Notes: a model not told the origin generated them from the sequence alone. DNA of 64,000 nt from Roridomyces roridus (GCA_029378245.1 JARKIF010000017.1:310001-374000), one strand, 5' to 3'; positions 42,286-54,469 are shown, counted from the first letter of the stretch. Numbers and translations: made by a program.

Positions 42286-44016
42286 TCATGGCTCGGCGTA
42301 TGTACGCTCTGGCCCCTTCCGCGAATGCATCTCATGCACCTCGGGCTCAAGCTGCGCCTCGGGGTCCTTGTCCTTCTCATTGCGCACCTGCAGCGAGTCC
42401 GTTCCAGAACCACTCCCACTCCCACTAGTATCGTGTCCAGACATCATGTCCGTGGTACCCAGAGTGTTGAACACTACAGTGCTCTGTGGGACGTTTCGAT
42501 TAGTCGTAGCCACCGCCGGGCGCGGGCGGGTGCGCGTGCTTCCGTCCGTGGTGAGGATGTGTCGGAGGTGCTCGCGGCTGATGAGATGGTCTAGGATTGT
42601 CTGCAGATTTGTTATTGCAAGATGACGCGGGAAGGGATATTATGGGCCAAGCAGTACATACGTGGGTGTAGATACGCCCAATAGGAACAGAGAAAATCAG
42701 GCTCATGTAGGTTCCAGGCGCGTAGCGGAATGCCACCAGTGACCCGATGGCGAACAAAGCTGTGTGGCGACATCCAACTCCCCGTCAGAATCGGCTCACG
42801 AGCAAAGGAGAAGAGGGGAACGCACACGTAAAGGTACCAGATTGAATCGCAGCACGCATGAGCATATTAAGACCCTTGTTCGTGCGTCTCAACTTTGACT
42901 TTGATTGCCCGAATGAAACGGCGTGGATCTGAGTCTTTGATTTATAGAACCTGGCAGAAAGCATGACTGCCCCGGTGCTCAGCAAATAAATTTAAACGAG
43001 AAGGCGCAAGGGCGTACTTGAGATGATGATATCAAGCGTGGCTTGGAGAGCCAGGTTCCCCTCCACCGTACCCTGGAGTTCGTCGATCTTTTCTAGTCTG
43101 AGTTCCCCCAATAGATGTCAGAATGCAGAAGGCAAGGAGCGTGGAGGTGAACGTACGTTGTTGCGATCGTGGCTTGAATTGACGCTGCCAATCCCAGTGC
43201 ACAATCTGCCAGGATTCCAACGGCCAGGAAGGCCACGAGCCATTTGTTCCCGGTGAACCTGTATATTCTGCAACAGGTTCAATCGACACCTCGCAGGGAA
43301 CCGTGCATGCTTGCCTATGCGATTGGAACGTTTGATTGATAAGAGCCAGCACCGCAGTCACTGCCGAAATTCAAAGGCCGGCAAATTCCATTCAGGAACG
43401 GACTCACTTGCGGAGCAGAGCGTCAACGGCCATCCAGTTTCTGTATGCAATTAGGAACGTGCCAACGAGCAAAATCGCCGGACTGGCCGGCTGTGCCTAC
43501 GATTAATGAGCTCAGGGTGGTTGAAATCCCTGGGAATGGTCGCCATGAACTCAATGATGTAGCTCGAGAAGCAGGAGGAAACTACCCACGCAACACAGTA
43601 GGTCCTGACATGAGAACGTCATTAGGTGAGATCAACGTTGGAGGAGTTACTCGCACCAGGCCATGAGCGCCATCGATACAATGTGCGCTGCATTCATCAG
43701 GTAAAGAGCGACGACACCAAGCCTGTTTGGGAAATTCAACGCATGAGCATGGTAGAAATGGAGATACATACTGACTTGACCCAGGGCGGGTCGTCGAATC
43801 CTATTAAGTACCAAGGATTCGACACCTGTATATGGGATAGACGGCGGGGGAAAGCGTACTGGAGTTGTAATAGGTTGAAAATTGGGAAGCTATGATGCCG
43901 CCAAAGAACGTATTCACTGCATGGGATAAAGTGTCGTCAAGGGAAGAGCAGCAAGGACGGGACATACGCAGAACAGACACCAGCATATAGCCGATTGTGG
44001 TGTCGAATTCACCCAT
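42286..44016 (-). CDS. DUF6534-type multi-pass membrane protein (right copy, best preserved)
   Basis: ATG 44016 (MGEFDTTIGYML) to stop 42286, with the same short introns as the other copies. In this copy the exon that is interrupted in the others reads AYRNWMAVDALLRK before its GT donor. Downstream exons carry LRRTNKGLNMLMRAAIQSG, FAIGSLVAFRYAPGTYMS, IFSVPIGRIYTH and TILDHLISREHLRH. The C-terminal tail is polar (DSLQVRNEKDKDPEAQLEPE). The family has about seven hydrophobic segments and no known function; plasma-membrane or endomembrane location is assumed from hydrophobicity. Complete integrity of all exons was not verified base by base. Confidence 0.6.
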
Positions 44017-44654
44017 TAGGAGATTAGTAGTGGTTCGTGGAAGGAAAGCAGGGTAGAGCGCGAATCCGGACAATGAAGTATATATTATATATGCACATCC
44101 TTCCACGAGGGTTACGGCGCCTTGCAGGCACCATGTTCTGTCGTCGGATTTGAAGCGGACAAGACGTCATGCAGGACCCTGTGTGAGGCCGCGAAATCAG
44201 TCGCCGTGCGCGTGCGCCGTGGAGCCTGGAGGGCAGGAGTTTACACAGGAGGTATTCTAGAAGCCTGGACCCCAATGTAATACATTGCGGCTGCGACCCT
44301 GGATGCGTCCTGCCTGCCAAAGACTCGATTGTGTTCCAGAGCGATAAATATACTGTTCCGTCGAGAATGAGGAGATCGAGGGCACCTCAGTCTTGATGAA
44401 TTTCCACAGATCGATGTAGATGCAACAAGTGGAGAGCCAGTGGATGCGTCCTGATAGCTTGAGCTTGAGCAGTCGATGGTGGTGGACGCAGAGAAAAAAG
44501 GACCGATCAGATAATCAGCAAGGACAAATATTGTTCGGCGTCCGCCACAGTACTAGTGGGAATGTCTAAAAATAACGACGGTGATTGCCTTGGAGAACCA
44601 TGGACCTCAGTTTTGTACATAGCACATTAGAATCATTCGACAACAAATTTAACC

Positions 44655-44681
44655 GCACTAGTACTCCCCCAGTACTAGTGC
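44655..44681. repeat. perfect 11-bp inverted repeat (right copy)
   Basis: Same GCACTAGTACT / CCCCC / AGTACTAGTGC structure as at 12576-12602, in the opposite orientation as expected from the duplication. Confidence 0.6.
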
Positions 44682-44699
44682 AACCAAGAATTCTGAATG

Positions 44700-45074
44700 G
44701 CACCCGTTTCATTGATGAGCGGTGAGTACTTTATGGCATATGCAGGGCTGTTCGTTCTACCTGACAGAATCTGAACTTACCTTTCAAGTCTCCCGAGTAA
44801 GAACCTGAGAACAAGCATCCATGACCGTACTTAGTCGCATCGCGCCAATGGGAATCTGCGGCATTCGCCGCGACACCGACTCGTTTTGGACGTTTCAAGG
44901 GCCCGAGCCACAATTGAGTCTGTGGTCGGCGGCAAGCTTGCAATGTTCCTGTATCATGTCGCCAAGAGCTCTAGAGCAAGCCAAGAGGGCTGCTTCACGC
45001 CATATGATATATATGTATGTAGCCCCATTTGAAGGCATCCAAAGATTTCTTTAACCATACGTGTTTGCCATGAA
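44700..45074. other. conserved intergenic block next to F-box gene 3' end
   Basis: It matches 12183-12540 almost base for base. Frames of 70-77 residues are open on both strands in both arms, but they share no known domain. The high similarity is explained by the duplication, so I do not call a gene. Confidence 0.4.
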
Positions 45075-46603
45075 TCAAACCTCGCCACAAATTTCCTGAA
45101 TCTATAACAAACAAATTCAACATTCGAACAGGAAAAGACAACACAAGTATTGAACGCACCATCCTCGAATTAATCTCGTCACTGAACCAATCCACCACGG
45201 ACTGGATCTCCACCTTGAGCCCTCGGGAACGCATCTCCCGCAATTTGTCCAGCATATCTACGACTGGTCGATGCGCTGCTTCTCCTTTCGGATCGTCGCA
45301 GCAGAACGTATGGTCCTTCTGGATGAAGGAAATTTTGAATGACTCTAGTCGACCCACCCCGCCACTCGTTGTGACCGCGAGCAGCTCAACGAGCGGAGAC
45401 AGATGAACGGCTGTCCTACATACACTCGCTGATTGCCAAGGACGACAGCGCGGGGACAAGGGGAGAGATGTCGTGCATCAAACTGAGCACCTGTTTGACC
45501 GTATCACCGTCATCCGTGATGTTTCGACAATTGATTTCGAGGGTTCGAACGGTTGGTGAAGCCCGCAGACAGTCACGCAATGCGTTCATGTCATCCAGAT
45601 CTTCGACACGAAGATGCAAATCTGCCAGAATGCACGCCGATCTCCGGATGAGGCCCACCACTTGTTCCCCGCATATGCCTACGACCGTCTCCAGGTGGAA
45701 TTTGCGGAGGGCGGGAAGAGTAAGGAAGGGGATGATGTCATGGGTAAGGTGGCCTCCTAGGATGAGGTTCTGCAAACGGGGGAGAAGGACAGGTGGAGTT
45801 GTTGCTGGGACGATTGCCAATAGCTCGTCTTCGCACGCAAACTCGAGGAGTTCGAGATTAGTTGCGAGCTTCAAAATCTGGAGCCACGCGGAGATCTCTA
45901 CTTCGAAGACGCGGAGGATTGTGAGCTGGTTCCAGGGCACGGAAGATTGCCAATTGAAATGACTGGGGAATTCGCATGTCCTGAATGATGCCTCCCGTAG
46001 CTCCGGGGCATTGAGCAATGACCGTATGTATATTTCGTCGTATGTGGTCGTGAATGATATTTTGGTAAGGGAGGGGAGTGGCCCAGGCCATCCATTGGGA
46101 ATATCGATGCTATCACCAGCAAAGAGATCTAAAACTCGCAATTGTGCCGAGCGCTCGCCCAAAAGGCGAAACATCTCTGCGTGCGCGGCTGGGTCGTAGT
46201 TTGGTAATCGGATCCGGATATCCACAGGCAGGGCACCGGTCCGTGGAAGCCACATGCGAAGCAATTCCGCTCCGTGTGCACGGTCTTCGCTTTTGAGCCT
46301 AGTGAAGGGGTGGCCGGGATCTAGATTCATCCATAGACGGGGCGTGGATAATGCCACTGAACGCCACGGAGAACAGACGCTGGCGAGAATCATGGGACTG
46401 CATCCTTCAGTTGGGTACCAGAACGTGTATTGGACGAAGATTTCGGCGGTTATTTCGTCCGGCAGCGTGAGGATGGGATACACCACGGCGGCCAGTTTTC
46501 CAAGCACGTTCTCGCGCTCTGCCTGAAGACGAACGAGTTCTGAGTTTAGTGCCGCTATGTGCCTGTCAATATCGACGAGGGAGGCACGCAGGGCGGAGGC
46601 CAT
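45075..46603 (-). CDS. F-box protein with leucine-rich C-terminal region (second type)
   Basis: ATG 46603 gives MASALRASLVDIDRHIAALN, then an N-terminal coiled coil (SELVRLQAERENVLGKLAAV) and an F-box-like segment (VYPILTLPDEITAEIFVQY ... SPMILASVCSPWRSVALSTP), the typical arrangement of the large agaric F-box family. Leucine-rich repeats follow. The first exon runs to SSLAISE near 45422; an intron ending near 45375 joins to LLAVTTSGGVGRLESFKISF ... CDDPKGEAAHRPVVDML ... VVDWFSDEINSRM; a second intron leads to a short last exon (IQEICGEV) ending at 45075. Predicted length is about 480 residues. It is the intact partner of the deleted copy 11122-12182. Confidence 0.8.
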
Positions 46604-48430
46604 GATGAAAGAGAAGCCGTGACACAGCCATTCCAAAATAGGAAGTACAGTGGTGAAGACACGAAATGCGATTGAAGCTACAATACCAAGTACTACCGGT
46701 ATCCAGAGGCGCCCTCAGCAACCTAGTAGCAAACGGGACCGCCCACAGAAACTGTCCGCCACCTCTATACTAATCCTGCACATCACGAGGCCAGGGCCCA
46801 TCCGACTTCCAAATGCTGCTCCACCCGCGCGACACAAGGCGCAACAAGGGATGGGTGCAGACAGGGCCGACCATCCTCTCCACTGTCCCTGGGCTCAATG
46901 CAGCGAGCAGGAGACTCCGACCAGCGTCCTCCTAGATCCGTGAAAACGCTGAGGGGAGGACCAATAGAAATGGCAAGCGCGCACGGAGGACGACGAGCCT
47001 CGCGAATTAGGGTCCAGAATATGCGGAGAAAAGAGGAAGATGACGATTAGCACCTGGAGAATCTCCCCATACCACTCTCCCGATGCACGATCGCTTGCAG
47101 TAGCGGCAGGAAGACCACGGCACCCAAACCCTCCCGCCACGCGCAGCACTGGCCACGCCCGTCGTGTTTGAGCAACCAGGAACCAGTGCGGTGGGCCACT
47201 CTCGCACCTCCCGCGCTGCATAAAGATGGAAGTAGCCAGCGCGTCGATGTGGGCCACCGAGAGCGCTCGCCCCGTCTCTCGATGAGCGACGTACTCGCTG
47301 CATCTCGGGAAGTGCTCGAATGGCCTGAGAATCAAGTCCCCGGCGAGGAGCCGGACGGCTACGCATGGGAAGCGAGCAAGAGAAGGGGCTCCCCGGGGTA
47401 GGCAGAGCGCGAGATCATCACATCGGCCGGGCGATGATTCCTGCTGGGGGGATACGGAAAGCTTCAGAAGGCACAACCCAGGACGGAGCGCCATGCGGGA
47501 GGGAAGCAAGCAAAAACACGGGACCACACCCGGAAAGTGTCCACCACCTACTTATCAGCGTCTGGCCCGCCACGCAGCAAGGGGTGCATGCAGACGGGCA
47601 CGACCACGCTCTCGACCATCCTTGTTATCCGGTCCCCACAGGGCTTGCGAAGAATCTGACGATCATGGAAAGGAAGGTCGAGGCCGCATTGGGATGGAAT
47701 GACGAGTAGCATCGTCTGATGGGGTGATTCAGAGTGCAGAGAAGTAGAGGCTCCGTTTGCTCTGGACCGTCCTTGGGTATCGTGGATGGGTAGGGCTTGC
47801 GCCGCTGCGAGGGACGGCTCCCCAGGCACACGACGAGGAGCGCCTGAAGAGGAGGGAAGGCATGCTGGCCGGCAAAAGGCAGATCATAGAAGATGGTTTT
47901 ACTGAAGGCAGGGTCAGAGGGGATGAGCAGGCAGTTCTGGTGGATGCGTACGAGTAACGCTAACGAGCCACCGAGTCACAGCCCATCTACTTGAGCTCGT
48001 GATCCGTCATCCTTGTCGGCGCAGCAATGAATTTGCGGGACGGCAAGTCAAGTACGTCACTGGGAGGTCGTCAGAAACCGAGGGGGGATGGACGTAGTGG
48101 GACGTACGCCGTATGTATAGGAGGCTCATGAAGACTATCTGGTGGATAGAAGGCGACTATACGAGTCCATCCTCTGGAAGATCGGGATGAGTTGATGTCA
48201 AAAAGAGAGAGAGAAGGATATGCGTACCATGTCCCTTTAGGCCCCAGCGATGGGTTTTTCCATGGGAAACAGGGCAGAAAGTCATCCAGATAACGAGGCT
48301 TCAAGGCCGTTGACGAGTCTCAGCCTTAAGGCGCGGATTTGGCTTGTGGTGGTCGCTGGCCAATCGCTGGCAAAGCAGTTTCGGTTTTGATCCGTCCTTC
48401 TTCAGTCTTCTTCCTCGACCATCATTTCAA
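46604..48430. other. intergenic region, no confident gene
   Basis: It corresponds to 7857-11121 of the left arm but is much shorter. Overlapping frames of 100-210 residues on both strands have Arg/Pro/Ser-rich composition and no domain. The junction where the left-arm extra DNA would lie is at about 47860-47830. Confidence 0.4.
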
Positions 48431-49418
48431 ATGGCGACGCGCAAGGACGACGCACGCATCGTCAAGAAGGAGGAAGAACAACCAGCGAATCTACCTGCAG
48501 CTGCCACGACATCCTCATCATCCTCGCACTCCTCTCAATTCCACCCTTTCCTGCATCGGCTCGGGATTCAGGACCTCGTCGAAAACCCCAAACGATGGAG
48601 AGCTGCGGAACACGAAAAGACCCGAAAGAATGTAGCGTGCATCGCAGAGGGCTTGGGAGCTCTCGACCAGGACATGACGCGTCTCTCGTGTGCACTCACG
48701 GCCGCGATGCAGGGTACGACATCTTTCTACTGCTCGCTAGCCACGCTGAGCTCCTTCTACAGGCTTTCAAGGTCAAGTCGTCGGATTAACAGCACATGTC
48801 CAAGATGGCGTGTCAAAGACCGAGCTCGTTACTGCAGTCACCAACCTCTCGAATCATACACACGAGCTCACCGCCGCTGTCCGGAGCGTGTACAACCGCG
48901 TAGCAGCCCTCGAACACGCCGTTTCCGAACCATTGTCTCGTTTACCCGCACTGGAGGAGGAGGTCCACAGTCTCCGTGCCACCATGCAGGCGATTCTCAA
49001 CGAGAGAGCTGCTACTGCTCCTCCTTCGCAGCTCAACGGAAACGGGAAACGTTCCCGTGAAGTTGAGGCCAATGAACTCGGACGCAACCTCCGTCCCAAC
49101 AACTGCGTGCCCACTCATAGCCCTCTCGCGAGTTCTCCCACTACCCATGTTGTGCCTCCTCCCCGCCGCCAACCTTCCTATCCCGGCCACCAGCAGCAGA
49201 TGCGCCCGCCCCAGGCTCGCGCCCCGCCGCTTCATTCCGTTGCGCATTCAGGCCCGAATCGTCCCCAGCAGCATGTCTCATACCCTTCTGAATATCCATT
49301 GCCGTCGAATTCGCAGTACCCACACCAAACCTACTCCCCAGAAACGCTGTACCGGAACCCTCTGAATCAGAACCAACCTCATCCTGCAGCGCGTGGTGAC
49401 TTCTATCGCTATGAGTAG
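48431..49418 (+). CDS. coiled-coil, Pro/Gln-rich protein of unknown function (right copy)
   Basis: ATG 48431 (MATRKDDARIVKKEEEQPAN) opens exon 1, which ends after ALTAAMQG near 48715. A GTACGA...CTACAG intron leads to exon 2 (FQGQVVGLTAHVQDGVSK), ending at 49418. It has the same domain layout as the left copy 6867-7856: acidic/Lys N-terminus, helical FHPFLHRLGIQDLVENPKRW block, coiled coil, and a disordered Pro/Gln/Asn-rich tail. Differences between copies are mostly single substitutions (for example SVYNRV against NVYSRV), so both seem to be under constraint or young. It lies tail-to-tail with TOA2. Confidence 0.75.
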
Positions 49419-49674
49419 CGCGTAGATGTCCTGAGCGTTTATTCGTTCTCTGCATCGAAACTCGATCCTCTTTATTCATGCCTCCTCTGCATCAGAAATA
49501 CCACACGACCCATCGCATTTTACTTCATCGTTCCCGTCCAAATTCATCCTCGATATGTAGCACTTCTTGTGTACGTACGCACCTCGTCCAAGCCACTGTA
49601 TATGTTGCCCTCGTGTACTTAGAACCAATACAATACATGTAACAAATGGGAATACAAAATTGTCAATGTCTAAT

Positions 49675-50245
49675 CTACCCACGTTTCCCGCGTCGACTCC
49701 CCGGAATAACCTCTCCCGTCTCAGGATCCACCCCCAGATCTAACGCAACCGCGTCCCCATGCTTGCAGGCCACGATCTTGACTCGGGACGTCGACACCGT
49801 CTGTTTATTGTGCATCTTGAAGGTCGCGTCGCGGAGGGAAAAGTACCAGACGTCGACGCAGTTGCGGTACGTGCGAAGGTGGCCCTGAGTTCAATTCATT
49901 CGATTCAGAACCAAGGAAAGGAAAGGAGAGGAAAGGAGAGGAGAGTGGACGCACCTTGATACTTGCGCGCGCGTCAATGTTGGCCATCGCGTCGGCCAGG
50001 GCTCGGTCAAACTGCGTCGGTGAGTAACCCGGGAGGAGGCGGAGGAAAAGATCGTACGTACCTCAGCGAGAACGATCCTCCCGAGCTCTTCCGTGATTTC
50101 GCCAGAACGCACGTAGTCGTCGACCGAGTCGCACAGCGCGATTCCGAGACTATCATACAGGGCAACGTTACCAGCAGCAGTGGAGTGAGGGAAGATTTGG
50201 CTCACGGCGAGCCACGATAAATCTCGTAGAAAGTTGAAGGCATGT
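49675..50245 (-). CDS. TOA2: transcription factor IIA small (gamma) subunit
   Basis: Four exons from ATG 50245 to the stop at 49675 give about 130 residues. Exon 1 is MPSTFYEIYRGSP; the intron ends at GATAG, giving LGIALCDSVDDYVRSGEITE. The next exon gives FDRALADAMANIDARASIK, and the last gives GHLRTYRNCVDVWYFSLRDA, TFKMHNKQTVSTSRVKIVAC and a basic tail. The N-terminal four-helix-bundle half and the C-terminal beta-barrel half are both complete, and the YE.YR, SGEI, FD.A and GHL.TYR.C..VW positions match TFIIA-gamma. The protein acts in the nucleus with TOA1 and TBP at promoters. It is expected to be essential. The left-arm copy is broken by a MITE, so this one must serve unless another copy exists elsewhere. 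Cys/Val at NCVDVW replaces the more usual NCDDVW kept in the broken copy. Confidence 0.9.
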
Positions 50246-50369
50246 GTATTCGGCGAGTTTGGAGGGCGTGGTGGGTGTGGGTTGGAGGAGAGAGAGAGGG
50301 ATTTTGATGATCGTGATTGGCCATCAAATCAATCACTCTTTCTCCTCGCCCTGCTTCCCGCCAGAACTA

Positions 50370-51372
50370 GAAAGAGAAATCTTTGAGACTTCGGCGCTTC
50401 TGCATCCAAAGAGTATCCTACGCCTTCTTCTTGTCGCTCACCGGGTCCTTGAGTGGTATGTGTGGAACCACTCGGCACTCACGCCGGAGACTGCATTGAC
50501 ATCTGTAGGACCGAGCCTCTGCTTTACAGAGTTCTATCCTTGAATGCCTCCACCAAGCACTCTATCCTCATCCCGCTCCCGCCGATTTCTTTCACAAAAA
50601 CGTGCACCACGTCTTGGTCGATCTCGACGGGGTCGTTGTCGAGGAGCTGCTGAAATTGGCCCTCGAACTCGGGTCTCTTTCCTTAGTCTCCACTCCAGTA
50701 GAATCATGGACCACCCTCCGCAAGTCTATCCAGCCCCTGACGCTACTCTCGCCGCTCTCTGTCCGGTTCCAGACCATCATGGGCACCATGGATCTCCAGT
50801 TTCCCTTTTACGCGTCCATCACGCATCTGGACCTATTCGATCCCGAGCTGGAGCCATCCCTTTTACTCGGCCTCGCATCGCTCCCCTCTCTCACTCATTT
50901 GGCTGCATCCATCTTCACCGTCGCCCCGAACCAGTTCATGCAGGTTCTCGAGACCTGTAAAAAGCTGCTGATTCTGGTTCTCATGGACACAGATTGCGAG
51001 CGGTCGTTCGAATTCGAGCCCCCGGCCGACGATGACCGTTGTATGCTCATGGGGCTGGCGAACGAGCGGTACAAGGTTGACTGGGAACGAGGAGCACGGG
51101 GAGGCCTGGATTTCTGGGCGCGTGCGGAGAAGTTCCTTGCTAAGAAACGGCGCGGGGAAATTGAACCGAGTTCGTTGGCTCCCTCTTCGTATTTGGTCCC
51201 TCTGATCTGGTTGAAACAGAGTCTCGTTGTTGGATTCTTCCACAGGACGGAATCTGAAATGCCACTAGAGTTGGCTACGTTTCGTTCCGGCGGCATGGTT
51301 TATACAAAAAGAACTTCCCACAACTCACATCCGTCGGCAAAAAAGTGCACTTCCGGGAACTTGAAGCTGTAG
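50370..51372 (+). pseudogene. LRR-like gene (family of 54470) lacking its start, right-arm copy
   Basis: The sequence CFPPELEREIFETSALLHPK begins right after a deletion that removed the ATGGAG still present in the left copy and in the 54470 paralogue. The HRVLEW/TEPLLYRV junction shows a good intron (GTATGT ... CTGTAG). The downstream part is open in one frame from 50602 (HHVLVDLDGVVVEELLKLAL ... MGTMDLQFPFYASITHLDLF ... GARGGLDFWARAEKFLAKKR) to 51372. It may be translated from an internal ATG, but the N-terminus is lost. Confidence 0.7.
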
Positions 51373-51969
51373 AATTTACTGCGGTTTGAACAACTGTCAG
51401 CCTCAGATGGACTTTCTTCCCAAGTACACTCATCTCGCGGGGTGAAGGGCTTTATTAACAACTTTCTCAGTGCAGCTCTTCGTTTCCATTCCCCGATGAC
51501 AGCTGATAGATATGCAGGTTTCTCGACAGTTAGAGGATTGAGCGCTTGAGCTCCAATTTCCGGGGATGACACGTCTCCCCGGCAGAGCCGACTTAGAAAC
51601 ACACCCTGGGTGGCTGCTGTTCCCTCAATCGCTCATCTACTCTCTCCAAACTGTTGGCCATCGTACTCCTTCCTTAGGCAGTCCTTTCCTTCACCGGCTC
51701 TCCATTTTCCATCACTTGTTCAAGAATCAAGCATCCACATCTTTACAGCCTTCTTGACAGACAAAATGGTGTTATCACGCGAGGTACGAGCGACAACTGA
51801 TATATGATAAAGCGTCTGCCAAGTTGCTGTCGAGAGAGACTAGTTATAATCCTAAGGAACAGAACGCGTCTTCGCAGAGCTTGACCACCACCGTCTTGAC
51901 GATGTCACAACTCGCTAGTATAGTGGGTCTTTTCGTCTTGTTGACTCTCAGACTAACACTTTCTTCAAG

Positions 51970-54218
51970 ATGGACTTGCCTGTCCCGCTGTCTTCGCCGT
52001 GTAGACCTAGCCTCTTGACAAGCAACGATATGGCACATATACTGTGCAAAAATTCATGGCACATACATCTCACTTGGTTGCATAGTTTTCGGTTGCAACT
52101 GACATGTTGGATGCACAAAAGCTTACAACTTTGTGATGTGGGTTACATGTGTGATGAGCAAGCTTGCAACACCATCTAGGATTCTTTCACCGTGAATTGA
52201 ACACATGTTTGGACTTGGTCGTGGAGAAATTGTCGAGGTTTGATGAAACTGATTTGAACATTGAAGATCCTTCGTTGCCGAGCTCCAGAAATGGAAGTTG
52301 ACGATCATTCACTCAAATCTGAACATTAGAATGCCTCTGGGGATACCTTCAAGGTCAAACAGCGAACAGAGCAGTAGTTCGAATGCTATGGGTCATGTTT
52401 GAGACTCTCTTCCATCTCCTGCTTCTGTGACCTCCATGGCGGGGTACATACAGAAAGTGGAACTCCCTGGGCAATCCTCGCGGTCCGGGTAGGTGAGTTG
52501 ACTGTCGAAATTGACCACAGAACGTACTGGGAGTGCCCGTACACTTCCGGTCATAATCCGGCTGTCCAACGACAATGTTCATAATTCTCCTAGCGGCGCC
52601 GAGTAGCCGGATTGATGCGGGATCATACGACATCTTTGATGCGCTTGGCAGAGATGCGAGCCAACCGTAACATGTGGCTGAAACATTGAGATGCGAGCAC
52701 ATCGAAACATGCAAACCAAACTCCCGAAACAGATGTAAGTTGCCTGCTAAAACCCTGTAAAATTGAGCTAATTTTTGCACAGTATATCGCCCATACAACG
52801 AGGCTCCTTCCGCCGCAGAGCTTCCACCCATTCGCGACTTCATCACTCAAGAACAGTCGACTCTAGATGCTCTCAACGCTCATATCGAGCAGCTTGTATC
52901 GCGCCGCGATGCCACCGTGGACAGTATTCGACGACACGTCGCCGTGTTATCGCCCACTCGTCGCATCCACGCAGACGTGTGGTGCGAAATCTTTTCCTGG
53001 GTGGCATTTACCCGCAAAGTAGGCGATCAGGAGATACCATGTCCCCGTTGGCGTCTGGCTCATATTTGCCGGTCCTGGAGGGAGATTACACTCTCCAGCC
53101 CTCTGCTCTGGAGCACCGTCGATATCGTACAGCCTGCGTGGAACGTGTCCGTTCTGGACACACACCCAATGCCCATGATCCAATGCCAACTTCTCCGAGT
53201 GTCCAATGCCCCACTGGATGTGTCCCTCGATATCTGGCACGCGAACGAAGCTGAAATGGCTTTGCTCGACGTACTCATGTCGCACTCTCATCGCTGGGGA
53301 ACTTTCAATGTCTGTATCCGGCATGTTAGCGGGGTGAGGGACGTCCTCCTCCGCTTGGAGAATATTCGAGGCCGGATACCCCAGTTGCGGACCTTTGATC
53401 TGTCCCTCAAATTCAGCTACTACTACGGGGAGGAACCCTGTAATTTCCTTTCCGTAGCTCCGGCGCTACGGAAAGTTTCCCTCATGGACCACAGGCCTTC
53501 GTGTTTACCCCGTTTCAACCTACCATGGGCGCAGATAACCCATTACCGAGGCGCGTTCAAAAAAGACATGCAGCTTGACATCTTGTCTGCTGCTCGCAAC
53601 CTCATTGAATGCGACCTTAGCTTTCGTGATACATATTCCCCTCCGTCTTACGACGTCGGCACTATGGTCACACTACCCCATTTACGACGCCTTCGCTTTG
53701 ACGTCAGGGAGGAAGCAGACTTCCTCAACCATCTCTCAGCACCTTTGCTGCAAGAAGCACACATAAGGGGGCAGCTTGATCCTATCCTTCCATTTGTTCA
53801 ACGCTCCGAGACCTTGACAAAGCTTGTCATCCAGGATGCCTACAGTAACAACCCAGATACTATCCCCGGCATTCTCCAAACTTCCCCCAATCTCGAAACA
53901 CTCATTTACATGCCTCTCGACCCCGAGGATTCGGAGCCGGTTTGGCTCGCCATGACCGTATCAGACCATAAACTCGATCTTTGCCCTCATCTCGAATTCC
54001 TCGGGTGGACCTGGGACGGCCAAGTCGCACTCGAACCACTTTTCGGCATGATCCAGTCAAGGACGACATCGGACGATTGGCTCACTGTGCGTTTGCTCGT
54101 TGAAACCCAAGTTCAAGAGCACGAGATAGGGGAAAGGTTCCGGGCGGTAGATACTCTGGGCCTCGATATCGACGTGTCGAGCGTGCAGGATAGTCGAGAC
54201 CTTGTAGGTGAGTGGTGA
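51970..54218 (+). pseudogene. F-box gene split by a transposon (right copy of 2259-3740)
   Basis: ATG 51970 encodes MDLPVPLSSPCRPSLLTSND and is then interrupted by the 767-bp element 52029-52795. The rest (EAPSAAELPPIRDF ... RRIHADVWCEIFSWVAF ... to LVGEW at 54218) continues in one open frame with only substitutions and one short indel relative to the left copy. No in-frame ATG lies between the element and the F-box segment; the next is far downstream (MPMIQCQLLRV). A full-length product would require removal of the element as an intron, for which I see no clear evidence. Confidence 0.85.
52029..52795 (-). mobile_element. non-autonomous IS3EU-like element, 767 bp, 6-bp target duplication
   Basis: The ends are TATGGCACATATACTGTGCA and TGCACAGTATATCGCCCATA, the same two unlike ends as the full element. 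CAACGA is duplicated at 52023-52028 and 52796-52801, and the left-arm gene shows it once. Near the left end are GGTTGCATAG and CGGTTGCAAC words like the subterminal repeats of the full element. It has no coding capacity of its own. Its ends carry GTGCAAAAATT like the complete element 19285-23722, whereas the 24102 copy has GTAAAATAATT. Confidence 0.93.
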
Positions 54219-54469
54219 AGTAGCTGCACTGAGGAAGTAGTACGGTGTACGCCCTCTGTTGTTCTAAAATTTCTTGCTGTCGCCACCCAATATATACTTC
54301 AAAGGAAATTGGAGGGCTTGTGAGTATACTTGCACCGACTTCTCCTCACACGCGTTATCCACAACTTTTGGTTGGGGTTGGAGTCTGAATTCAACATCAA
54401 GGGACAGCTTGATCGATGATCCGGGACTGTCATCAAGCACTCTTGTTCTTCACCTTCATCTCCGATTCA

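Larger units (their letters stand above)
40560..54266 (-). repeat. right arm of large inverted duplication
   Basis: Reverse-orientation partner of the left arm. It lacks the TE island and the extra 8.4-10.2 kb DNA, but has its own insertion (52029-52795). It also has a C-terminal truncation of the F-box gene at 40687-41990 where the left arm keeps a full gene, and its copy of the LRR-like gene at 50370 lacks a start codon. Confidence 0.9.

Noticed and set aside
2215..54266. Whole palindrome as an assembly artefact (two haplotypes joined head to head)
   Set aside because: Not fully excluded, but the single-copy centre, a third partial copy at 34.9-40.5 kb, mosaic gene conversion and different gene-loss patterns argue for a true genomic duplication.
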